A stretch of 64,000 nucleotides of DNA from Streptomyces sp. CB02400. GTDB taxonomy: Bacteria; Actinomycetota; Actinomycetes; Streptomycetales; Streptomycetaceae. This document shows, one piece after another, positions 42,364-49,952 of the stretch. The stretch covers positions 219,713 to 283,712 of the forward strand of contig NZ_LIWB01000012.1 in NCBI RefSeq assembly GCF_001905725.1, written 5' to 3'. Under the pieces are notes generated by a model. It did no database searches, had not been told where the DNA came from, and saw only the letters and a list, made by a program, of their open reading frames with translations. How positions within the stretch are numbered: the first letter of the stretch is position 1; each line of letters begins with the position of its first letter. A program made the position numbers and the translations under genes.

Positions 42364-43326
42364 ATGGTGGCGGGAAGCGACGGCTGGGTCGACATGGGCT
42401 GGGACTGGACGGACGCGGCCGAGATCCGCCGGCGTCTCGACGGAGGCGCCGATCCGGAGCACTGGAGCGGGGGGCGTCCGTTGCACCGCGCGGCGGTGTC
42501 CGGCTCCCCGCAGGTCGTCGCCGAGCTGGCGGGCCGGGTCGCGGACGTGGACGCGACGGAGAACGGGGTGACGGCACTGTGGGAGGCCGTCGTCTCCCGG
42601 AAACCGGACAACGCCCGGGTGCTCGCCGCCGCCGGGGCCGACCCCTGGCGCCCGTCGCTGGGCGGCTGGTCACCGGGACGGCTGGGCCTGGCCGGCCCGA
42701 CACCGGACCTGTTCCCGGTACCGGAAGGCGAGTGCCTGACCGACGCCGAGCGTGTGGTGGCGCAGGAAGCCCATCGGCTCACCACGGCGCTGGGCACGTT
42801 CTATTACGACGGCACCGGGCTGGCTTGCGTCGCCGGCATCGACGCGGCCGAGGCGGTGCGGTGTCTGGAGGCGGTGCGGGTGGCGGACGAGGTCGTCGAC
42901 GAACTGCTGGAGGACCCGTACGAGTACGACGCCGACGAGAGCCTGCGGATCGTCGGCGTCACCTCGGTGCCGGGCGGCTGCGTCGTCACCCAGCCCTGGG
43001 GCTACGCACCGCAGATGCCGGGCGTGCTGACCCGCTTGTCCACCGGCACCGTCTGCTACGGCCTGTACGCCAACCCCAAAAGCGGCAACCAGGGCAGCAT
43101 CGCCCGCGACGGCACCGTCGAGGGCTGGGACCTGCACCCGGGCGGAGGGCCGGACGAGCACGACACCCCGGAGGAGGTACTCGTCTCGTACCTCTACCAG
43201 GGCAACGCCGTGGCCTACTCCTGCGCCTTCGCGGGACTGCGTCCGAACGACGCACGCGGGGTGACCGGGCCCCCCGACGCCTGGGTCGAACTGCCGCCCC
43301 GCGACTACTGGGATCACTGGCGCTGA
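42364..43326 (+). CDS. Ankyrin-repeat-containing protein
   Basis: 320 residues from ATG with GAGGGGGA close upstream. Residues 18-105 contain about three ankyrin-like repeats: RPLHRAAVSGSPQVVAELAG, VDATENGVTALWEAVVSRKP, NARVLAAAGADPWRPSLGGW. The remaining 200 residues are an unrecognised mixed domain rich in acidic residues (LLEDPYEYDADESLRIVGVT; SVPGGCVVTQPWGYAPQMPG). It looks cytosolic. The short gap after the MerR gene suggests co-transcription. Similar proteins are annotated as ankyrin-repeat hypothetical proteins in Streptomyces, with no defined role. Confidence 0.85.
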   Translation: MVAGSDGWVDMGWDWTDAAEIRRRLDGGADPEHWSGGRPLHRAAVSGSPQVVAELAGRVADVDATENGVTALWEAVVSRKPDNARVLAAAGADPWRPSLGGWSPGRLGLAGPTPDLFPVPEGECLTDAERVVAQEAHRLTTALGTFYYDGTGLACVAGIDAAEAVRCLEAVRVADEVVDELLEDPYEYDADESLRIVGVTSVPGGCVVTQPWGYAPQMPGVLTRLSTGTVCYGLYANPKSGNQGSIARDGTVEGWDLHPGGGPDEHDTPEEVLVSYLYQGNAVAYSCAFAGLRPNDARGVTGPPDAWVELPPRDYWDHWR

Positions 43327-43426
43327 CGAATCGTCATCGTGCGACCGGGTTCCTGCGCGGCAGCGGGAGTGCCGGCGACCGATGCGGGTAGCCGGTCGCA
43401 CACAGCAGGGACGAAGGGGGTCGGGC

Positions 43427-44017
43427 ATGCCCGGATCGGCCGGTGAAGCGCGCGCGGGCGCGGGACGCACGAGTGTGGTGGGGTCCCTCCTCGCCGTACT
43501 GCTGGCAGCGGCATTGGCAGGCTTCCTGCTGGGAGCGGTCGCCGGTGAGGACGAGGTGGGCGTTCCTCGGGGCTTGCTGTTCGCCGCGGTCTCCCTCCTG
43601 CTGGGCCTGGGGGTGACCGCCGGAGCATGGTGGTGGATCCGGCGCCGAGCGGCGCAGTTCGGACTGAGCGCGAGCCGGTACCTGCGGGTGGGCCGCCGCA
43701 TACAGCGGGGCGAGCTGCCGGAAGACTCCGCCGAGTTCCCCGCCGCGATCGACATCGCCGCACGTCAGCGCCGCACAATGGACACCCAGCAGCGCCGGTG
43801 GGTGCGCTGGGTTACGGGAGTCGCCGCGCTGCTGTGGCTGGTGAGCGCCGTCATCCAGATCCTCGCCGCCCGCTACGGATACGCCTGCTTCCAGCTCCTC
43901 GTGGCCTGCGGGTTCCTGGTCAACCCCCTCACCGCACGCCGGCAGCGGCGGCGCCTCGACGCCCTCGAACAGGCTCTCCACGACCACGGGACCCCGCAGG
44001 GTGCCCCGCGAACGTGA
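43427..44017 (+). CDS. Small membrane protein, function unknown
   Basis: 196 residues from ATG at 43427 with GAAGGGGG eight bases upstream; the frame is open back to 43382. Four hydrophobic helices in two pairs are seen: VVGSLLAVLLAAALAGFLLG and LLFAAVSLLLGLGVTAGAWW, then WVTGVAALLWLVSAVIQILA and YACFQLLVACGFLVNPL. A basic, helical cytoplasmic linker (about 75-120) separates the pairs. No domain is recognised. It may be the last gene of the MerR-ankyrin group, 100 bases downstream. Confidence 0.75.
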   Translation: MPGSAGEARAGAGRTSVVGSLLAVLLAAALAGFLLGAVAGEDEVGVPRGLLFAAVSLLLGLGVTAGAWWWIRRRAAQFGLSASRYLRVGRRIQRGELPEDSAEFPAAIDIAARQRRTMDTQQRRWVRWVTGVAALLWLVSAVIQILAARYGYACFQLLVACGFLVNPLTARRQRRRLDALEQALHDHGTPQGAPRT

Positions 44018-44610
44018 GGGAAGGGCCGGCCGGAGTCGTGGCCTGCCGGCCGAGCCGCTGGGGAGGCCGAGAGACGGAGCGGGCGTGCTCCCACATGCCG
44101 TGCGGTCGGGCCGGCGGACGCCGCTGCGGGCGAGCCCCGTGCCTCCCTCGGCCGGCGCGCCCCCGCTACTTGGTGGGCGGGGCCCTCACCGGCTGACGGC
44201 GAGCCCTGGCCCGCGGCCTGGGAGCGGACGCAGGACCTCCGCCATGTGCACCGTGCGCTTGCGCCTGGTTGATCCACTCCTCGCGGGCGTCGTCCATGCC
44301 GGTTCCCGCGGTGGTGGACGGTCAGGTCGTCCCGCCGTCCGCATCGCACGCCACAGTCACCGTCCCGGTCGCAGGCGTTCGCCTTCACCACGTCGGTCGG
44401 GCCGGTCCGGCGCCGTGCCTTCACAACACTTCTCCTCGCCTGCCCCGGGCGCCGGACCACGGCGTGCGCGGTCCTGGTGGTTGCGCACGGACAGACTCAA
44501 GACCTTCCGGGCGGTCGCAGTCCGTTACCACAGGAGGGCCTGTGCCTTTCATGGCACGGTGACCGTGGCCTCGGTCCGTCTGTGGCTCCGCGGGAAGTGA
44601 AACGCCCTGT
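44018..44610. other. Intergenic region, no supported gene
   Basis: 593 bases. All frames are Arg/Pro/Gly-rich with no RBS-start combination I trust. A small frame at 44269-44562 encodes HATVTVPVAGVRLHHV and looks like a shadow. No strong hairpin was found. Confidence 0.35.
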
Positions 44611-44832
44611 TCAGAGGTCTGTCGCATCCGGGTAGTGGCGACGTAGCTCGGTGAGTATGCGTTCGTCGAGGACCTGGACGTCCCACGACGAGCTGTCTGC
44701 TTCGGTCAGGACGACCACCACCTTGTCCCTGGCGAACCCGCGTGCTTCGGCGTCGATCAACTGGAGGAACGGGGTCGTCAGCGACAACAGCGTCAACGTG
44801 TCCATGCCGCCGTCGGCAGACAGCCTCTCCAT
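44611..44832 (-). CDS. Short hypothetical protein, probably 5'-truncated
   Basis: The 73-residue frame from 44832 encodes GGMDTLTLLSLTTPFLQLID, then AEARGFARDKVVVVLTEADS and DERILTELRRHYPD, with good coding character. The same frame continues upstream without a stop through LDLTRRVEFDEIVDTRCAEM, which also looks coding, so the ATG used here may be internal to a protein whose N-terminus is lost near 44910. No domain is recognised. Confidence 0.35.
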   Translation of the reverse strand: MERLSADGGMDTLTLLSLTTPFLQLIDAEARGFARDKVVVVLTEADSSSWDVQVLDERILTELRRHYPDATDL

Positions 44833-44904
44833 CTCGGCACAGCGAGTATCGACGATCTCGTCGAATTCGACGCGCCGCGTCAGGTCCAGGCCGAAGCCGC
44901 CGGA

Positions 44905-45240
44905 GCGAAGTCCAGGAGTACTACCGGGCCTGGATGAGCGAGCTCGGCAACATCCTGCTCGCGCCCGCTGCGACGGCTACGGGGCCCACCGCCCGGTGCT
45001 CCGGGTGTTCTCCTGCCCGGCCCCGGCCGGCGACCCGGAGGCCGAACTCCGGTGCGATGCGGAGATGTTCAACAACCCACAGGGGCTTCTTCCCCCCAGG
45101 GAGCGCGTGTTCGCCGCCGCCCACCGGCAGCGAAGCCTGCGCTCGTTCTCGACGGGGGAGGGCTTCGGCGTCCTGGAGGAGGACTCCACCGCGGAGCGGT
45201 TCCGGACCGGCAACGGCATGCCGTTGCCGAACCCCGATGA
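44905..45240 (+). pseudogene. Unrecognised coding fragment, two frames
   Basis: One frame near 44910-44965 encodes VQEYYRAWMSELGNILLAPA; from about 44962 a second frame encodes RCDGYGAHRPVLRVFSCPAP, then RCDAEMFNNPQGLLPPRERV and SFSTGEGFGVLEEDSTAERF. The pieces read as one protein interrupted by a frameshift. There is no start with an RBS. It abuts the minus-strand fragment at 44832, so two broken genes meet here. Confidence 0.3.
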
Positions 45241-45254
45241 CCCTTCACCTGCGC

Positions 45255-46283
45255 TCACCCGTGCGCCGGAGTTTCCTCGCGAGGCGGTGCCGTCGAGGCG
45301 CGTACCACGAGTTCGGTGGCGAGTTCGATGTGGTGGGACTCGACCTTTTCGCCGTTGGCCAGTCGGAGGGCGGTGCGCAGGGCGGCGGCGCCCATCTCCC
45401 GGAGCGGCTGGCGCACGGTGGTCAGGGGCGGTGAGGCCATCTGGGCGAGGCTCGTGTCGTCGAAGCCGACCACGCTCAGGTCTTCGGGAACGCGCAGGCC
45501 CCGGGCGCGAGCGGTCTCGATGACACCGAGGGCGATCTCGTCGTTGCCCGCGAAGACCGCCGTCGGAGGTTCTTCCAGGTCCAGCAGCGCCGTGGCGCCG
45601 AGCAAGCCGGTCTCGTACGTGAACTCTCCGGGCCGGACGTAGGCGTCCGGTACCTGCGCTCCTTCGGCCTCCATGGCGGCGCGGTAGCCGTGCATGCGTG
45701 CCTGGTTGCAGACGGCCATGGCCGGTCCGCCTAGATAGGCGACGCGGCGGTGGCCCAGGGAGAGCAGGTGCCGGGTCGCGGCCAGACCGCCGGCGAAGTT
45801 GGTCGCCCCGACGCTGTTGACCCGGCTGTCCGGCAGGTGCAGCGGGTCCAGCACGACCAGCGGCAGCCCGGACCGGGCCAGTTCGTTCAGGTGGGCCGTG
45901 GTGTACACGCTGGTGACCGCGATGACGGCGCGGCGCCCGGCCGAGACCAGGTCCCGGGCCCAGTGCGGGGCGCTGGACGCCTTGCTGACCACCACCGAGG
46001 CTCCCGATTCGGCGGCCGAGTCGACGATGCCTTCCAGGGTGTCCGCCACGTACGACTTGAGGCCGCCCTTGAACTGCACCTCGATGGTCGGGTTCTCGAC
46101 GGCCTCGGTGTGGCGGAACACGGGTGCGAGGTAATCGTGTTGATGCAGCAGCTCCTGCACACGGACGCGGGTGTGCGGTGCCACGTCACCGCGACCGTTG
46201 ACCACCTTGGACACGGTCGCGACGGAGACGCCAGCCGCTTGGGCGATGTCCGCCAAAGTGGTGCGCCTGGCGTTCGGTCGCAT
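45255..46283 (-). CDS. bxlR: LacI-family repressor of the xylo-oligosaccharide operon
   Basis: 342 residues. The LacI helix-turn-helix is at residues 8-55: TTLADIAQAAGVSVATVSKV, VNGRGDVAPHTRVRVQELL. The periplasmic-binding-protein fold follows (LPLVVLDPLHLPDSRVNSVG; TAVFAGNDEIALGVIETARA; LSVVGFDDTSLAQMASPPLT). It is divergent from a sugar ABC operon ending in a GH3 xylosidase, the same order as bxlR-bxlEFG-bxlA of S. lividans and S. thermoviolaceus. Two CGAAA-N3-TTTC sites lie in the shared promoter. The symbol is by arrangement and family, not by alignment. Confidence 0.85.
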   Translation of the reverse strand: MRPNARRTTLADIAQAAGVSVATVSKVVNGRGDVAPHTRVRVQELLHQHDYLAPVFRHTEAVENPTIEVQFKGGLKSYVADTLEGIVDSAAESGASVVVSKASSAPHWARDLVSAGRRAVIAVTSVYTTAHLNELARSGLPLVVLDPLHLPDSRVNSVGATNFAGGLAATRHLLSLGHRRVAYLGGPAMAVCNQARMHGYRAAMEAEGAQVPDAYVRPGEFTYETGLLGATALLDLEEPPTAVFAGNDEIALGVIETARARGLRVPEDLSVVGFDDTSLAQMASPPLTTVRQPLREMGAAALRTALRLANGEKVESHHIELATELVVRASTAPPREETPAHG

Positions 46284-46555
46284 CGGTTCCTCTCAGCTGT
46301 AGGTCCACCGGTGTGGTTACCCACCGGTCGGGCCGGCCACGCGGACGGAGCCGGTCAACCGTACCGGTGAACCGGTCCGGCTGCCGTGCTCGTTCCGCAC
46401 TCCGCGGCGGCGCGCGCCGGTGTCGTCTCAGCCAGGAGGACATCAACTCGGTCCGGCGAGGGCGGCACCGGCCTCCACACCGGCCCGGTATGACCTGCAC
46501 CGACAGTGTGTCAGCCTGCGGCCACTGCGTCACCCCCGCCGCTGTCGGCCTATTT

Positions 46556-46723
46556 CGAAATGGTTTCGGTCCCCGTCAAGGTGCTCAGGGAGCCGCACAG
46601 GTACTGGTACTGCCCGGAAATCTTCCGTGCTGCGACGTGCCTGCGCGCGTCTTGACAGAGCATCAGCTCGAAACCTAGCTTGCAGCGACAGAGCTGTAAG
46701 AAGGAATTTTCGAAAACCTTTCA
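46556..46723. promoter_or_regulatory. Promoter and two LacI-type operators of the sugar ABC operon
   Basis: Operator 1 is CGAAA-TGG-TTTCG (46556-46568), an exact dyad. Operator 2 is CGAAA-ACC-TTTCA (46711-46723), one mismatch. Both sit inside the shared longer pattern TTTCGAAANNNTTTC. Between them is a near-consensus promoter: TTGACA (46652-46657), 18 bases, TAGCTT (46676-46681). Operators flanking the promoter allow looping repression. The solute-binding protein ATG lies 46 bases after operator 2. Confidence 0.78.
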
Positions 46724-46768
46724 CCATGACTCACGAGAAGCCGACGGCTCTCGAGTGCGGAGAAAATC

Positions 46769-48076
46769 ATGGCGCTCTCTCGACGTACCCTCCTCGGTCT
46801 GGCGGCCGCCGTGCCGGTCTCCGCGGTGCTGACGGCCTGTGGCGGCTCGTCAGGACCCGGCAAGAGCGGTGGTGCCACGTACTGGTACCTGAACGGACAG
46901 CCGCAGGAAGGCGTCAGGGCCGGCGCCGTGGACGCGTTCAACAAGGCCCACCCCGACGAGCGGATCGACGACACGACCTTCCAGAACGACGCGTACAAGA
47001 CGAAGATCAAGACCGCCATCGGTGCCGGGCAGGCGCCCACCATCATCTGGGGCTGGGGCGGCGGGACGCTGCGCGCCTACGCGGAAGCGGGCCAGGTGGA
47101 GGACCTCACCTCGTGGTTCGACGAGCACTCCGAGGTCAAGAAGGGGCTGTTCCCGTCCTCGTTCGGCGCGGCGACCGTCGACGGCAAGATCTACGCGATG
47201 CCGTGCGAGACCGTGCAGCCGATCATCCTCTACTACAACAGGAAGGTCTTCGAACAGGTCGGTGTGAAACCACCGGAGTCCTGGGACGACATCATGGCGC
47301 TGGTGCCCAGGTTCAACGCGAAGGGCATAGCGCCGTTCGCCCTCGGCGGCCAGTCCCGGTGGACGAACATGATGTGGCTGGAGTTCCTGTTCGACCGCAT
47401 CGGTGGCCCTGAGGTCTTCCAGGCCGCCATCGAAGGCGAGAAGAACGCCTGGTCCCACCCGGACGCCATCACGGCGCTGACCAGACTGCAGGACCTGGTC
47501 AAGGCCGACGGGTTCGTCAAGGGCTTCTCCTCGATCACCGCGGACTCCAACGCCGATCAGGCGCTGCTGTACACCGGCAGGGCCGCCATGATGCTGCACG
47601 GCGCCTGGTCGTACGGCATCCAGCAGACGGACGGCGGGGACTTCGTCTCCAGCGGCTCGCTGGGCTACATGACCTTCCCGCCCGTCGAGGGCGGCAAGGG
47701 CGATCCGAGCGACACCGTCGGCAATCCCGCCCACTACCTGTCCATCTCCTCGAAGGCCGGCGCCGAGCAGAAGAAGGTCGCGAAGGACTTCTTCGCCACG
47801 GGGGTCCTCCAGGAGGAGGTGAAGAAGTGGATCGGCAACGGGTCGGTCCCGATCCGGCTGGGCACGGAGAAGCTGCTGGCCGCCTCCGAGAACGCCGATT
47901 TCCTCCAGTTCACGTACGACATCGCCAGTAAGGCCAAGGTGTTCGTCCAGTCCTGGGACCAGGCGCTCAGCCCGACCGCCGCCGAGACCATGCTGGACAA
48001 CATCGTCAAGTTGTTCCAACTGTCGATCTCACCCCAGCAGTTCGCACGCAACCTCAACGCGGTCACCGGCGCATGA
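46769..48076 (+). CDS. bxlE: Sugar ABC transporter substrate-binding lipoprotein (BxlE-like)
   Basis: 435 residues, ATG behind GGAGA. The N-terminus MALSRRTLLGLAAAVPVSAV holds a twin-arginine (SRRTLLGL), and the lipobox is LTAC (Cys near residue 24), so it is probably a lipoprotein exported by Tat. The body is a cluster-1 extracellular solute-binding protein (TIIWGWGGGTLRAYAEAGQV; YAMPCETVQPIILYYNRKVF; MLHGAWSYGIQQTDGGDF). By operon content it should bind xylobiose or xylo-oligosaccharides. Its stop overlaps the first permease start. No ATPase gene is in the operon; a shared MsiK-type ATPase is expected elsewhere. Confidence 0.9.
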   Translation: MALSRRTLLGLAAAVPVSAVLTACGGSSGPGKSGGATYWYLNGQPQEGVRAGAVDAFNKAHPDERIDDTTFQNDAYKTKIKTAIGAGQAPTIIWGWGGGTLRAYAEAGQVEDLTSWFDEHSEVKKGLFPSSFGAATVDGKIYAMPCETVQPIILYYNRKVFEQVGVKPPESWDDIMALVPRFNAKGIAPFALGGQSRWTNMMWLEFLFDRIGGPEVFQAAIEGEKNAWSHPDAITALTRLQDLVKADGFVKGFSSITADSNADQALLYTGRAAMMLHGAWSYGIQQTDGGDFVSSGSLGYMTFPPVEGGKGDPSDTVGNPAHYLSISSKAGAEQKKVAKDFFATGVLQEEVKKWIGNGSVPIRLGTEKLLAASENADFLQFTYDIASKAKVFVQSWDQALSPTAAETMLDNIVKLFQLSISPQQFARNLNAVTGA

Positions 48077-48975
48077 GCGCGCTCACCGGCCCGCCCCGGC
48101 GTCGTGAGCCACGCAGCGTCCTGCCGTGGCTGGCGGCGCCGGCGCTGGTGGTCTTCGTCGGTTTCGCCGTGGTCCCGCTCGTCGGTGTCTTCGCGCTGAG
48201 CTTCACCACCTGGGACGGGATCGGTGCCATCCGCCTCACGGGGCTGACCAGTTGGCGTGCGGTGCTCACCGACCCCGGGCTGCCGCACGCCCTCTGGGTG
48301 ACGTTCCTGGTGATGGCCGTGTCCTGGGTCGTGCAGACGCCGCTGAGCATCCTGCTCGGCACGTTCCTGGCGGGCCGCCAGCGCTACCGCGCGGTGCTGG
48401 GCGTGGTGTACTTCGTCCCGCTGATGCTCAGCTCCGCGGCGATCGCGATCGCCTACGAGGCCCTGCTGGACCCCAACTTCGGGCTCGGTGCCGGACTGAG
48501 GCTCCAGACGCTCAGCCAGGACTGGCTGGGACGGCCGGGGCTCGCGTTCGGGGTCGTCGTCTTCGTCGTCTCCTGGCAGTTCGTCCCGTTCCACTCGCTG
48601 ATCTACCAGGGCGGCGTCCAGCAGATCCCGAAGTCCCTCTACGAGGCGGCGCAACTGGACGGCGCCGGACGGATCCGGCAGTTCTTCAGCATCACGCTGC
48701 CGCAGCTGAAGTACACCGTCATCACCTCGTCCACGCTGATGGTCGTCGGGTCGCTGACCTTCTTCGACCTCATCTTCGTCCTGACCGGGGGCGGCCCAGG
48801 CGACGCCACCCGGGTCCTCGCACTGGACATGTACAAACGGGGGTTCCAGGCCAGCCTGATGGGACCCGCCAGCGCCATCGCGGTCATCCTGGTCCTCGTG
48901 GGTCTCGCCCTCGCCCTGCTGCTGCGCCGCCTCGGAGGCCGGGACGCCGGCGCGAGCCAACTCGAGGGGGCCTGA
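48073..48975 (+). CDS. bxlF: Sugar ABC permease, MalF type (BxlF-like)
   Basis: 300 residues. Six membrane helices, beginning at VLPWLAAPALVVFVGFAVVP. The EAA loop that docks the ATPase is LYEAAQLDGAGRIRQFFSIT followed by LPQLK. The ATG overlaps the binding-protein stop (ATGA). It pairs with the second permease as the heterodimeric channel of a CUT1-type importer. The family is certain; the xylo-oligosaccharide substrate is inferred from the downstream beta-xylosidase. Confidence 0.92.
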   Translation: MSALTGPPRRREPRSVLPWLAAPALVVFVGFAVVPLVGVFALSFTTWDGIGAIRLTGLTSWRAVLTDPGLPHALWVTFLVMAVSWVVQTPLSILLGTFLAGRQRYRAVLGVVYFVPLMLSSAAIAIAYEALLDPNFGLGAGLRLQTLSQDWLGRPGLAFGVVVFVVSWQFVPFHSLIYQGGVQQIPKSLYEAAQLDGAGRIRQFFSITLPQLKYTVITSSTLMVVGSLTFFDLIFVLTGGGPGDATRVLALDMYKRGFQASLMGPASAIAVILVLVGLALALLLRRLGGRDAGASQLEGA

Positions 48976-48976
48976 C

Positions 48977-49873
48977 GTGACCACCACGCTGACCAGGACG
49001 CGACGACCGCAGAAGGTCACCCACCGTGAAGGGCAACGCCGCCCCCGCCCGGCGGCCCGCCGGCGCAACTGGGCCGGGGGCCTGGCCGGATGGCTCTGGC
49101 TCGCCGTCGTCGCCGTGCCCCTGTACTGGGCCCTCATCACCAGCCTCAAGGAACGGACCCGCTACTACGCGAGCAACCCGCTGGTGCCGTCGGGCGACCC
49201 GACACTGGAGAACTACCGGCTGGTCATCGAGTCCGACTTCCTGCAGTACTTCGTGAACAGCGTCGTGGTGACCGTCGGCGCCGTGGTGCCGGCGGTCGTC
49301 GTCTCCTTCATGGCGGCCTACGCGATCGTCCGCGGCTGGCGCATGCGGGTCCTCCGCGCCGTGAACGGGCTGTTCCTCATGGGCCTGGCCATCCCGCTGC
49401 AGGCGACGGTGATCCCGGTCTACCTGATCATCATCAAACTGCACCTGTACGACAGTCTGGCGGCGCTGATCCTGCCGTCGATCGCCTTCGCCGTCCCGCT
49501 CTCCGTGCTGGTGCTCGCCAACTTCATCCGCGACGTGCCCAAGGAGCTGTTCGACTCGATGCGGGTCGACGGCGCCACCGAATGGACGACGCTGTGGCGG
49601 CTGGCGGCACCGCTCACCCGGCCGGCCATCCTCACCGTGAGCATCTTCAACGCCCTGACCATCTGGAACGGGTTCCTGCTGCCGCTGGTCCTCACCCAGA
49701 GCCCGGACCGTCGGACCCTGCCGCTCGCCCTGTGGACCTTCCAGGGCCAGTACGGGGTCAACGTCCCCGCCGTGCTCGCGGCCGTCGTCCTCACCACGCT
49801 GCCCGTCCTGGTGCTGTACGCCTTCGGCCGCCGCCAGCTGCTGAGCGGCCTGACCGCGGGGTTCGGCCGGTGA
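48977..49873 (+). CDS. bxlG: Sugar ABC permease, MalG type (BxlG-like)
   Basis: 298 residues from GTG one base after the upstream stop. The N-terminal 30 residues are basic (TRTRRPQKVTHREGQRRPRP). Six helices follow, from GWLWLAVVAVPLYWALITSL. The EAA loop is LFDSMRVDGATEWTTLWRLA followed by APLTRP. IWNGFLLPLVLTQSPDRRTL near residue 235 is typical of MalG-type CUT1 permeases. It is the second half of the translocation channel with the preceding gene. Confidence 0.92.
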   Translation: MTTTLTRTRRPQKVTHREGQRRPRPAARRRNWAGGLAGWLWLAVVAVPLYWALITSLKERTRYYASNPLVPSGDPTLENYRLVIESDFLQYFVNSVVVTVGAVVPAVVVSFMAAYAIVRGWRMRVLRAVNGLFLMGLAIPLQATVIPVYLIIIKLHLYDSLAALILPSIAFAVPLSVLVLANFIRDVPKELFDSMRVDGATEWTTLWRLAAPLTRPAILTVSIFNALTIWNGFLLPLVLTQSPDRRTLPLALWTFQGQYGVNVPAVLAAVVLTTLPVLVLYAFGRRQLLSGLTAGFGR

Positions 49874-49952
49874 CCGGCGCAGGCACGGACCCACTCGTCC
49901 ACTGGTTCGCCCGTACCGCCCTGGTCAAGGGTCCGACGGGCATGGGAGGAAA

